In this document: one piece after another, positions 20,431 through 27,942 of the stretch
Layout: the number at the start of each line of letters is the position of its first letter
Position numbering within the stretch: position 1 is the stretch's first letter
Assembly: GCA_017460625.1 (NCBI GenBank)
Contig: JAFUAT010000004.1
Location: forward strand, 1 to 64,000
Source of the DNA: Candidatus Saccharimonadota bacterium
Lineage (GTDB): Bacteria; Patescibacteriota; Saccharimonadia; Saccharimonadales; Saccharimonadaceae
Direction of reading: 5' to 3'
DNA: 64,000 nt
Notes under the pieces: model-generated
Database searches by the model: none
What the model saw: the letters and a program-made list of their open reading frames with translations, nothing else
What the model was told of the DNA's origin: nothing
Translations under genes and position numbers: made by a program

Positions 20431-21647
20431 CCAAACCTACCGTATTCGTAGGGATGTCTGGTGGGGTGGATTCGAGTGCGTCGGCTCTACTTTTGAAACA
20501 ACAAGGATATAACGTCAAAGGCATTTATATGAAGAATTGGTCAAAGGATTTGCCTGGTATGAAATGCCCGTGGGCGGAAGACCTTGCCGATGCGAAACGA
20601 GTTGCAGTGAAGCTCGGGATTGATTTTGAAGTTTGGGATTTTGAAAAAGAGTACTATGAAAAAGTTGTGGAATATATGATTTCGGAGTTTAAAGCTGGAA
20701 ATACGCCGAATCCTGACGTTATGTGTAATCAAGAAATAAAATTTAAGCTCTTTTACGAAAAGGCGATGGAAAGGGGTGCTGACTTTATTGCTACTGGACA
20801 TTATGCTAGAGTATCAGAGTTTGAACCTGCCTTTCCTTCATCTGGACTTAAATTTTCAAGCACGTCATACACTGGGACGCGGACAGAACCGTCCCTTCGG
20901 GACGAACCTGTCCGGTCCGTCAGGAATATACGTGTTGAAAATTCAAATCAAATTTACGATTCGGGAAAGGCAGGTTCAAACTCGCCGATGCTTATGATGG
21001 CTGTTGATCAGAGCAAAGATCAGACGTATTTTCTTTATCGGATTTCTGATGAAGCGCTTTCTCGCACGATTTTTCCGATTGGGGGTATGCTCAAGAAAGA
21101 TGTAAAGAAGTTTGCCCAAGAAAATGGTCTTCATAATGCCTATAAAAAGGAGTCAATGGGGGTTTGTTTCGTTGGTGAAGTTGGAATGAGAGACTTTTTG
21201 AAAGAATATATCGACATTGCTCCTGGAGAAATCCAAGAAATTGAAACAGGGAAGGTGGTTGGGCATCATGAAGGCGCGGTCTTTTATACAATTGGGCAAA
21301 GACACGGACTTTATATTTCTGGGAATGTTGGCGAAATAAATACCGGACTACCGTATTATGTAGTTAAAAAAGATTTAAAAAATAACATCGTGTATGTTTC
21401 GAGGGATTTGAATAATGCAAATATTTGGACGGACGAGCTTAAATTGAAAGATATAATCGTTCGTGACTATGGCGGAAAACCGGTTTCTGATGTTCTAGTG
21501 CGTTTAAGACATCTTGGGCAGTTGATGCCAGCAAAATTAGATGGGGATACGCTACGTTTTGAACAAAAAATCAAAAGACCAGCCAGCGGACAATCTGCTG
21601 TATTTTACCAGGACGAGGTTTGTCTTGGTGGGGGCATTATAATATAA
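20322..21647 (+). CDS. mnmA: tRNA 2-thiouridylase MnmA with two in-frame insertions
   Basis: Thiolates uridine-34 of tRNA-Lys/Glu/Gln with sulfur from the desulfurase encoded upstream. P-loop GMSGGVDSS, first catalytic Cys in NPDVMCNQEIKF and second in ESMGVCFVG are intact, as are GHYAR and KDQTYFLYR. The ATG at 20322 has a gaggagg site and gives 441 residues, well above the usual 350-370. The surplus is an N-terminal block (about residues 8-33) and an internal block (about 166-221) before MLMMAVDQSKDQ, each encoded by a palindromic element. Both lie between, not within, catalytic motifs. Confidence 0.93.
   Translation: MDSFLELALRGKSPSLTNSKKLSISPHNPSELALRGTKPTVFVGMSGGVDSSASALLLKQQGYNVKGIYMKNWSKDLPGMKCPWAEDLADAKRVAVKLGIDFEVWDFEKEYYEKVVEYMISEFKAGNTPNPDVMCNQEIKFKLFYEKAMERGADFIATGHYARVSEFEPAFPSSGLKFSSTSYTGTRTEPSLRDEPVRSVRNIRVENSNQIYDSGKAGSNSPMLMMAVDQSKDQTYFLYRISDEALSRTIFPIGGMLKKDVKKFAQENGLHNAYKKESMGVCFVGEVGMRDFLKEYIDIAPGEIQEIETGKVVGHHEGAVFYTIGQRHGLYISGNVGEINTGLPYYVVKKDLKNNIVYVSRDLNNANIWTDELKLKDIIVRDYGGKPVSDVLVRLRHLGQLMPAKLDGDTLRFEQKIKRPASGQSAVFYQDEVCLGGGIII
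20817..20983. repeat. Palindromic element inserted in frame inside mnmA
   Basis: A perfect 20-bp inverted repeat, 20817-20836 and 20964-20983, encloses about 127 nt. Inside are a near-perfect repeat (aattttcaagcacgt against acgtgttgaaaatt), the pair ggacag/ctgtcc, and the centre gtcccttcgggac, a stem closed by a C(UUCG)G tetraloop like the one in the rluB element. The frame is kept throughout. Confidence 0.85.
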
Positions 21648-21669
21648 TTGACATTGTGTCAATTATATT
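21641..21669. terminator. Bidirectional terminator between mnmA and a small gene
   Basis: Perfect 13-bp stem, 21641-21653 with 21657-21669, loop of 3 nt, AT-rich on both sides; it ends two convergent genes. Confidence 0.7.
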
Positions 21670-21876
21670 TTATGCTACCATCATCGCAATATCTGTACAA
21701 AGCAGTATCGTAGCCACCATACTTAGGGCAGTTACGATATAAACATGCCATTTTTCGGTTGGGCTGACGCCTTTGGCTTTACACGCAGTACGACTTGAAG
21801 CCTTTTTGTGGGTTCTTGAAGACACGGTCGTCTTTTTTGCGGTTTTGGTTGAATTTTTCTTTTTAGTTTGGGGCAT
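21670..21876 (-). CDS. Small Lys/Thr-rich single-TM protein, unknown function
   Basis: 68 residues: a highly basic N-terminal half of Lys, Thr, Ser and Arg (KKKNSTKTAKKTT) followed by one TM segment at about 45-67. An aaaaaggag site precedes the ATG. The basic tail would be cytosolic and could bind nucleic acid or acidic phospholipid; there is no recognisable family. Confidence 0.65.
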   Translation of the reverse strand: MPQTKKKNSTKTAKKTTVSSRTHKKASSRTACKAKGVSPTEKWHVYIVTALSMVATILLCTDIAMMVA

Positions 21877-21932
21877 ATAACTCCTTTTTACTTATGCTTA
21901 TCACCATTATAGCATAGTTTGTCAAATTGTGG

Positions 21933-21945
21933 TATAATTTTTGCT
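21933..21945 (+). promoter_or_regulatory. Extended -10 promoter of alaS (leaderless)
   Basis: TGgTATAAT with hexamer 21933-21938 and 7 nt to the ATG at 21946. Confidence 0.65.
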
Positions 21946-23910
21946 ATGGATGCAAATGAAATTCGTCAAAAATTTTTAGATTTTCAGGTTTCTAAGGGGC
22001 ATAAAATCATTCAACCGGCGCCACTTGTGCTCGAGGGTGATCCGACCACGCTTTTTACTGGGTCGGGAATGCAGCCGCTTTTGCCTTACCTACTTGGCAA
22101 AGAGCATCCAGATGGTACCAGGTTGACAGACGCGCAGCCATCGATGAGACTTCAAGACATTGAAGATGTAGGTGATCCGAGACACACGACGGTTTTTGAA
22201 ATGCTCGGAAACTGGTCGCTAGGTGATTATTTTAAAAAAGAGCAGATTGAGAATTTTTTTGAATTTTTGACTCAGATTGTTGGGCTTGATCCTTCAAAGA
22301 TTTACGTGACTTGTTTTATCGGAAACGAAAAGTACGGGATTCCGAAGGATACTGAGGCGGCAGAAATTTGGCAAGAAGTTTTCAAAAAAGCTGGAATTGA
22401 CGCGAAAATTGCAGAGATTGGCTCGGCTGCTAGTGGCGACAAGCGCGGAATAAAAGAAGGGGAAAGAATTTTCTTTTATGATGACAAAGAAAACTGGTGG
22501 AGCCGGGGCGGCGGAATCGATTCGACGCCACTTGGAGATCCCTGCGGGCCAGATTCGGAAGTATTTTATGACTTTGGTGAAGATAAACAGGACGTAGAAA
22601 AATACGGGCTTTCGCATCCGGCTTCCGATGGTGCAAGGTTTATGGAAATCGGAAACCAGGTGTTTATGCAATACAAACACTCGGAAGACGGCAGCTTTAA
22701 AGAGCTTGAAAAGAAAAATGTAGACTTTGGTGGGGGGCTTGAAAGAATTGCCGCCGCGGCGATTGGTTCGTTTGACGTGTTTAAGATTTCTTTGATGAAG
22801 CCAATCATAGATAAGCTAGAGGAGATTTCTGGAAAATCTTATGACAATAATACCGACGAAATGCGAGTAATTGCTGACCATATTCGTGGGGCATATTTGC
22901 TGGCAGCTCAAGGGTTGACTCCATCCAATAAAACTCAGGGTTATGCAATGCGGCGTTTGGTGCGCCGAGCAATACTGCGGGCGCTCGATCTCGGGATTTC
23001 GAATAACTTCTTGTCGGAAGTCGTACCGATTGTGGCCGAGAATTACAAGGATTTGCCGGATTCAATTTTGACTCATCGCGAGACGGCGCTAGATGTGCTT
23101 TTAAAAGAAGAAAATGCGTTTAGAAAAACTTTAAATCGTGGGCTAAGAGAGTTGCGCAAACTCTCTACTCGAGGTCATTCGGAGCGCGGCAGTGCGAGAT
23201 TAAGCGCCGAAACCCCTGTGGCGACAGGGGTTTCGGACGCGGGCCGAGAGAAGAGAGTTGAGCAACTCTCTGGCGAGGATTTGTTTATGCTTCAGGATAC
23301 TTACGGTTTTCCGTTTGAACTCTCGGTAGAAGAATGTTTCCGTGAAGGGATTGAGCTTACGCCGGAGTACCGAGCGGAGTTTGATGCTGCCCTGAAAGAG
23401 CAAAGGGAACGAAGCCAGACCGCGTCTAAGGGTATGTTTAAGGGCGGGCTAGTTGACCACGGTGAGACTACGGTAAAATATCATACTGCTACGCATTTAC
23501 TTTTGGCTGCGCTTCAAAAAGTGATTTCTCCTGATATTGTTCAGAAAGGCTCGAACACTACGGCTGAAAGGACTCGGTTTGATTTTAATTGCGACCATAA
23601 ATTAACACCGGAGGAAATTACCGCGGTAGAGAATCAGGTGAATGAATGGATTAAGGCTGATTTGCCAGTAGTGTTTGATGAATACGAAAAGGCTTATGCT
23701 CGAGATGTTTTGAAAGCGCACGGGCAATTCTGGGATAAATATCCAGAAGTTCTAAAGGTTTATACAATTGGTGATTTTGAAAATCCGGTTTCGCGCGAAG
23801 TTTGTGGCGGCCCACATGTAGAACACACTGGCGTGATTGGTAAATTTGTGATTAAAAAAGAAGAGTCCTCTGCTGCTGGAGTGCGCAGAATAAAAGCTGT
23901 AATAGAATAG
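21946..23910 (+). CDS. alaS: Alanine--tRNA ligase lacking the C-terminal domain, with an in-frame insertion
   Basis: Charges tRNA-Ala and should edit Ser/Gly. The class II catalytic domain (RLQDIEDVGDPRHTTVFEMLGN), the tRNA-recognition region with RRLVRRA and the editing domain (HTATHLL, CGGPHVEHTG) are present. The protein stops at 654 residues right after the editing domain, so the DHHA1/C-Ala domain (about 200 residues) is absent. Editing in cis is expected, oligomerisation by C-Ala is not. An insertion of about 35-40 residues (around 401-442) sits before DLFMLQDTYGFP and is encoded by a palindromic element. The start is set by the promoter 7 nt upstream. Confidence 0.95.
   Translation: MDANEIRQKFLDFQVSKGHKIIQPAPLVLEGDPTTLFTGSGMQPLLPYLLGKEHPDGTRLTDAQPSMRLQDIEDVGDPRHTTVFEMLGNWSLGDYFKKEQIENFFEFLTQIVGLDPSKIYVTCFIGNEKYGIPKDTEAAEIWQEVFKKAGIDAKIAEIGSAASGDKRGIKEGERIFFYDDKENWWSRGGGIDSTPLGDPCGPDSEVFYDFGEDKQDVEKYGLSHPASDGARFMEIGNQVFMQYKHSEDGSFKELEKKNVDFGGGLERIAAAAIGSFDVFKISLMKPIIDKLEEISGKSYDNNTDEMRVIADHIRGAYLLAAQGLTPSNKTQGYAMRRLVRRAILRALDLGISNNFLSEVVPIVAENYKDLPDSILTHRETALDVLLKEENAFRKTLNRGLRELRKLSTRGHSERGSARLSAETPVATGVSDAGREKRVEQLSGEDLFMLQDTYGFPFELSVEECFREGIELTPEYRAEFDAALKEQRERSQTASKGMFKGGLVDHGETTVKYHTATHLLLAALQKVISPDIVQKGSNTTAERTRFDFNCDHKLTPEEITAVENQVNEWIKADLPVVFDEYEKAYARDVLKAHGQFWDKYPEVLKVYTIGDFENPVSREVCGGPHVEHTGVIGKFVIKKEESSAAGVRRIKAVIE
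23146..23270. repeat. Palindromic element inserted in frame in alaS
   Basis: Two similar hairpins flank the element: agagagtt/aactctct at 23146-23166 and a second copy at 23252-23271 (agagagttg/caactctct). The two copies are also mutually complementary. Between them lies a perfect 13-bp stem, 23207-23219 with 23224-23236 and a GGCG loop. The repeated sequence suggests duplication of the target on insertion. Confidence 0.75.
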
Positions 23911-23927
23911 CTAACAAGTAAAATTGG

Positions 23928-25154
23928 CTAATTTTGAAGAAGCTTGGCGAATTTTGCGCGGAGACTGTTATCTTCTGGGATTCCTGCTAAAGTATCTGTG
24001 CCAACACGGAGTAGACCAACTGCTGTCGCGAAGGAATGGTCTAATTTGTGAGCGTATTTTCCTAAAATCAAATTTGGCAAACCGTTTATTTCGAGCAAAT
24101 TAATAACTGGGCGACGCGAGAATGGCAGACTAGTATACCAATCGGAAGTGGCAAGCTCTTCTTGGAGAAGTGAGAGTCCGGCGCCACCGCCGCACAGGAT
24201 TATGTTTCTAGGCAGGCTACCAATGGTGTTAAAATCTTCCAATGCTACTTCTATCCCTGCGAACCAAACGGATAAATTGCGAGAAAGCGCTGTTTCTACT
24301 TTGGCTTTTAGCTGATCGTCGAGTTCGCCGGAATCATATTCTAATTTGTATTTTTCGGCCGTATCAAAATCTACGCCGAGTCCCTCTTCGATTTGATGAG
24401 TAAAACTGCGGCCGCCGATGCTAAACATCTTAGTGCCTTCAACTCCGCCATCATCAATGATTGCAATATCAGTGGTGCCACCGCCGATATCCATGACCAC
24501 ACCAGAAAAATTAGAATCAAGATCGTCGCCTAGACACGCGCGGCAGACCGCAAATGGTTCCACTGCCACGGTTAGGAGATCTAGATTTAGTTCGGCGCAA
24601 ACTTTTTCAATGGCGGCGACGTGAATCATTGGGGCAAAGGCGGTATAAAATTGAATTACTACATCTGAGCCTTTAAAGCCGATTGGATTGCTGATTTTAT
24701 AACCATCAATCATCAGGGAAACAATTGCAGAATTAATAAGGCGAACTTCTACGTTTTTGTTGCCAGTTTCTAGTGCGACGGTTTTTCTTGCGACTTCGCC
24801 GGATTTTTCTTGGACTTTTTTAATGATGTTTTGCATTTCGGTTTCCGAGATTGGCTTTCCTGGGTCCTTTCTCGCGTAATGCACAGTAGTGGTGTTTCCT
24901 TTGATTAGCTCACCGGCAATACCGACAACGGTAAGATTGGCGCGTTCGCCTGATTCGTCCTCAACTCTCACTAGAGCTTCTTCGCAGGTCGATACGACTG
25001 CAGGAATATCAGCAATGGCACCGTTGTACATACTGCCGTCTTTTTGCTTGATTCTTGCTGCACCCAAAACTTCGATGTCGTTTTTCTTGTTGGACTTTGC
25101 AAGGACGGCTTTGACGTATTCTGTACCAATATCTAATCCCAGGATAGTACTCAT
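23928..25154 (-). CDS. FtsA/PilM-like actin-fold ATPase
   Basis: Actin-like ATPase of 408 residues. Phosphate-1 motif GLDIGTEYVKAV and phosphate-2 motif MDIGGGTTDIAI are clear, followed by FSIGGRSFTHQIEEGLGVDFDTAEKYK and the adenosine motif NIILCGGGAGLSLL, an FtsA-type arrangement. It could be a divisome protein (FtsA) or a type IV pilus PilM. No ftsZ and no pilN/O/Q lies beside it, so I leave the symbol empty. The ATG at 25154 follows an extended -10 box by 6 nt. Confidence 0.82.
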   Translation of the reverse strand: MSTILGLDIGTEYVKAVLAKSNKKNDIEVLGAARIKQKDGSMYNGAIADIPAVVSTCEEALVRVEDESGERANLTVVGIAGELIKGNTTTVHYARKDPGKPISETEMQNIIKKVQEKSGEVARKTVALETGNKNVEVRLINSAIVSLMIDGYKISNPIGFKGSDVVIQFYTAFAPMIHVAAIEKVCAELNLDLLTVAVEPFAVCRACLGDDLDSNFSGVVMDIGGGTTDIAIIDDGGVEGTKMFSIGGRSFTHQIEEGLGVDFDTAEKYKLEYDSGELDDQLKAKVETALSRNLSVWFAGIEVALEDFNTIGSLPRNIILCGGGAGLSLLQEELATSDWYTSLPFSRRPVINLLEINGLPNLILGKYAHKLDHSFATAVGLLRVGTDTLAGIPEDNSLRAKFAKLLQN

Positions 25155-25169
25155 GGTTTAATTATAGCA
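25155..25169 (-). promoter_or_regulatory. Extended -10 promoter of the FtsA/PilM-like gene (leaderless)
   Basis: On the minus strand TGcTATAAT (hexamer at plus 25161-25166) lies 6 nt before the ATG at 25154. Confidence 0.65.
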
Positions 25170-25173
25170 TAGT

Positions 25174-25199
25174 GGGGTTTTCTTTGCAAAGAAAACCCC
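25174..25199. terminator. Perfect 26-bp palindrome upstream of the FtsA/PilM-like gene
   Basis: Fully self-complementary, 13 bp per arm (ggggttttctttg and its complement). It lies between two minus-strand genes, just upstream of the -10 box, so it could end rluB transcription or be a binding site for a dimeric regulator. Confidence 0.5.
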
Positions 25200-25219
25200 A
25201 ACAAAAGAAACTTAGTTTG

Positions 25220-25254
25220 AAAATTAAAATGGAAGTGAATTCCATTTTAATTTT
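25220..25254 (-). terminator. Terminator of the kinase-regulator-rluB operon
   Basis: 14-bp AT-rich stem, 25220-25233 with 25241-25254 and a 7-nt loop, overlapping the rluB stop codon. Confidence 0.65.
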
Positions 25255-26017
25255 TGTCAATTAATTGATGTTTGCCAGGAGCTAGATTATTTAAATGATA
25301 TGCACCAAAGCTGACTCTGTGTAGTTTAACAACGTGATAGCCGAGAGCGGCAAAGGTCCTTCTGATTTGACGATTGCGGCCTTCGGAAAGTTTGACTATG
25401 TACTGTGAAGAGTCGGCAGATGGCGCGGCGTGCCCTTCGGGCACGCTCCGGGCCGCTCTGGCCAAGTCCTCATGTCCCTTAGGACACATCGCGCCATCTG
25501 CCGACTCTTCGGCTCTAATGATCGTGAATTTGCTGGGGCCGTCGTCGAGCATGATGCCATAGTCGGAAATCATTTGCTGATGCAAGGGCTGTAAAGGTTT
25601 GTCGAGAGTTACATAATAGATTTTTTCTTTTTTAAACTTAGGGTGGGTCATTTTAAAAGCAAAATCACCATCATTCGTAAGCAAAATTAGACCAGAGCTA
25701 TCTTTATCTAAACGACCTACGGTCTTGAGATTTTTGTATTCCTTTGGCAAAAGATTATAGATGGTTGGTGCAGCGCCCTGAGCGCGCCTGGAACAGACGT
25801 AACCCACTGGTTTATTCATCGCAACATATAAGTATTCCGTTTCAAACGGGATTATCTTCTTATTATAGCATACTTTATCGCCTTTGTCAAGCTTTTCACC
25901 TATTTTGGCTAGTTTCCCGTTTATGGTTATTTTGCCTGCTTCGATTAACTCGTCTGCCTCACGTCGAGAGACGCCAATACGTTCGGCGAGAAATTTATTG
26001 AGCCGGATTTGGGACAT
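25247..26017 (-). CDS. Pseudouridine synthase, RluB/RsuA type, with an in-frame insertion
   Basis: Makes pseudouridine in rRNA (23S or 16S not decidable). An N-terminal S4 RNA-binding domain (RLNKFLAERIGVSRREADELI) is followed by the catalytic motif VGRLDKDSSGLILLTNDG with the Asp nucleophile and the late VKLSEGRNRQIRRTF. About 35 extra residues (170-204) precede the last motif, where the family usually has a short loop, and are encoded by a palindromic element. Its start overlaps the end of the response regulator gene by 23 bp. Confidence 0.92.
   Translation of the reverse strand: MSQIRLNKFLAERIGVSRREADELIEAGKITINGKLAKIGEKLDKGDKVCYNKKIIPFETEYLYVAMNKPVGYVCSRRAQGAAPTIYNLLPKEYKNLKTVGRLDKDSSGLILLTNDGDFAFKMTHPKFKKEKIYYVTLDKPLQPLHQQMISDYGIMLDDGPSKFTIIRAEESADGAMCPKGHEDLARAARSVPEGHAAPSADSSQYIVKLSEGRNRQIRRTFAALGYHVVKLHRVSFGAYHLNNLAPGKHQLIDKN
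25407..25510. repeat. Palindromic element inserted in frame in rluB
   Basis: A perfect 21-bp inverted repeat, 25407-25427 and 25490-25510, encloses 62 nt with two smaller hairpins: gcgtgccc/gggcacgc (25428-25446, C(UUCG)G-type loop) and tgtcc/ggaca (25473-25486). It shares tcatgtcccttag with the tgt element, cgctccggg with the mnmA 5' element and, on the minus strand, cttggcc(a)gagcgg with the trmD element. Confidence 0.85.
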
Positions 26018-26528
26018 TTGGAACCTCTTGGGTTGGAGCTGCTGGCGCAGTAGGTATTTCTTGAGCTACAGGCGCAGGAGCCGCTTCTGATGTTGCAGCT
26101 GTATCTGGAGCAGGAGCAGTCTCAGGCGTAGATGACGGAGTCGGAGTTTCTGGAGCTGTTTTGTCGCCTAGTACTTCATGAATTGCATTCACGACATCTT
26201 CGATACCAACTTGTGATTTAACTAAATAGCGATCGCAGCCGAGCCTTTCGCCGCGAGCACGTTGGTCGTCGGCAGACAGGGCAGTCATCATGATAATTTT
26301 AATATTGGCTGTTTCTGGTGTGTTGCGGAGAATGTCTAGCATATCAAAACCAGAAATTTTTGGCATCATGACGTCACTTAGTATGAGATCTGGTTTTTGC
26401 TCCACTGCTACCGCTAGAGCTTCTTCGCCGTCACCTGCCGTCACGACTTCATAGCCTTCTGCAGTGATGCGAATGCTATATATTTCACGCAAGGCTGCGT
26501 CATCTTCTACTACCATTACTTTGCTCAT
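25995..26528 (-). CDS. Response regulator, receiver domain with Pro/Ala-rich tail
   Basis: Single receiver domain (about residues 1-120) with acidic pocket VVEDD, phosphoacceptor D in PDLILSDVMMPKI, MMTALS and the conserved Lys in YLVKS. No DNA-binding output domain: the last 55 residues are low-complexity Pro/Ala/Thr (PETPTPSSTPETAP). It may act by protein contact or as a phosphate relay. It overlaps the histidine kinase gene by 4 bp and rluB by 23 bp. Confidence 0.9.
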   Translation of the reverse strand: MSKVMVVEDDAALREIYSIRITAEGYEVVTAGDGEEALAVAVEQKPDLILSDVMMPKISGFDMLDILRNTPETANIKIIMMTALSADDQRARGERLGCDRYLVKSQVGIEDVVNAIHEVLGDKTAPETPTPSSTPETAPAPDTAATSEAAPAPVAQEIPTAPAAPTQEVPNVPNPAQ

Positions 26529-27826
26529 CTAGTTATACCTCCTTCGTTATTGTTTATCATTTGAGCATTCGAAACTGCAATCATACGTTTATTATACTCC
26601 TCGGCGCTGATGCGTGGCAAGGAAACATAGAACGTTGTACCTTCACCAAATCCGGATTCGGCCCAGACGCGCCCGCCCATAGCTTCGGTGCGTTGCTTTA
26701 CCATGTAAAGGCCGAGTCCGGTGCCGCCAATTTCACGCGTGTCGGAATTGTCTGCGCGGTAAAATTTTTGAAAAATATGTTGAAGGTCTGATGCCGAAAT
26801 ACCAATACCGGTGTCTGTGACGTTGATAAGAACACGATCGCCATCACCGAGAACATTGATGTAGATTGAACCCCCGCTTGGAGTGTATTTAATGGCATTA
26901 TCAATAAGATTATCCATGATTTCGCGTAAGAAATTCATATCTACAGAACCGTACACGACTTGCTCTAGACGATGACCGTCGGCTGGGTCTGACTCATCAA
27001 CACCAAAAGTATAATTAATATTTGCTTCTTTAGCTTTCATGGCATGGTCCTCAGCGATTTGACGTACCGTACTAACCATTTCTACTGGGACAAATACGGG
27101 GCGGATGCGTCCGTCGTCCAGTTTGGTTACGTCTAATAAATCCTGGAATAGCTTACCTAAATGCTTGGCTGCTTTTGATGCGGATTCTAGGTAGCCACGC
27201 GCACGCTCATCAATAGTTGCGGTCTGTGGATTCAATGATAAAGTAATATAACCATCGATAGTAGCGACTGGAGTACGCATTTCGTGTGACGCCGTGGAAA
27301 TAAATTCAGTCTGTTCTCCTTCTTCGGCTAGCTCTTTAGTGATATTTCTAAAGGTGATAATTTTATTGTCACCGCTGGCTGGCAGCGCTGTAATAGCAAT
27401 TGGAATACGTTTGTTTGAATTTCCAGAAATGAGCGCACAGCCGTAATTTTCGAGTGGTTGATTTGACTGCATCGCGCGGACAAGCGGATTTTCTTCTGGG
27501 GTTAATTCGCGACTTTCTTTAGTTTCTATTTTTAGAAGAAGCGCATAGTCTAGGCCGATGGCGTTTTCAGGAGATTTACAATCTACCATCGTGACCGCAG
27601 CTGGATTAATGTATTTAATAATATTGCTTTTATCAGTAATAATAACGCCGTCATTGATGTTGTTTAGTGCGATTTCGGCTAATTGAGCTTGTGGTGTGGT
27701 TATATTAGATTGGACAGACATTGCTGGAGCAATAGGCGTCGTAGCTATAGGAGTAGTGGCTGCTGGTATATTTGCGACAGGACTGGCAGAATCATCAGAT
27801 TTTTTTCTATTAAAAATATTTAGCAT
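26525..27826 (-). CDS. Soluble PAS-type sensor histidine kinase
   Basis: Partner of the downstream response regulator. No TM segment. A disordered N-terminus (Ala/Pro/Thr to about 45) is followed by a PAS-like domain (about 45-165), a HisKA phosphoacceptor STASHEMRTPVATIDGY, and a HATPase_c domain with N box DNLIDNAIKYT, G1 VTDTGIGIS and G2 IGGTGLGLYMVKQ. I chose the ATG at 27826 because an upstream in-frame ATG at 27838 sits on the TAAAAT box. A cytosolic redox or ligand signal is likely but unknown. Confidence 0.9.
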   Translation of the reverse strand: MLNIFNRKKSDDSASPVANIPAATTPIATTPIAPAMSVQSNITTPQAQLAEIALNNINDGVIITDKSNIIKYINPAAVTMVDCKSPENAIGLDYALLLKIETKESRELTPEENPLVRAMQSNQPLENYGCALISGNSNKRIPIAITALPASGDNKIITFRNITKELAEEGEQTEFISTASHEMRTPVATIDGYITLSLNPQTATIDERARGYLESASKAAKHLGKLFQDLLDVTKLDDGRIRPVFVPVEMVSTVRQIAEDHAMKAKEANINYTFGVDESDPADGHRLEQVVYGSVDMNFLREIMDNLIDNAIKYTPSGGSIYINVLGDGDRVLINVTDTGIGISASDLQHIFQKFYRADNSDTREIGGTGLGLYMVKQRTEAMGGRVWAESGFGEGTTFYVSLPRISAEEYNKRMIAVSNAQMINNNEGGITR

Positions 27827-27930
27827 AATTATTATCATTTTAACATAAGCGACTCAAAAATGGTAGGTTTGCTCTTTTAAAAACCCCATAGTTATTATAT
27901 ATTTTTTAACACAAGCGTATAAAAATATGA

Positions 27931-27942
27931 TATAGTAGAAGT
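27931..27942 (+). promoter_or_regulatory. Extended -10 promoter, leaderless gene
   Basis: TGaTATAGT with hexamer 27931-27936 and 6 nt to the ATG at 27943. Confidence 0.6.
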
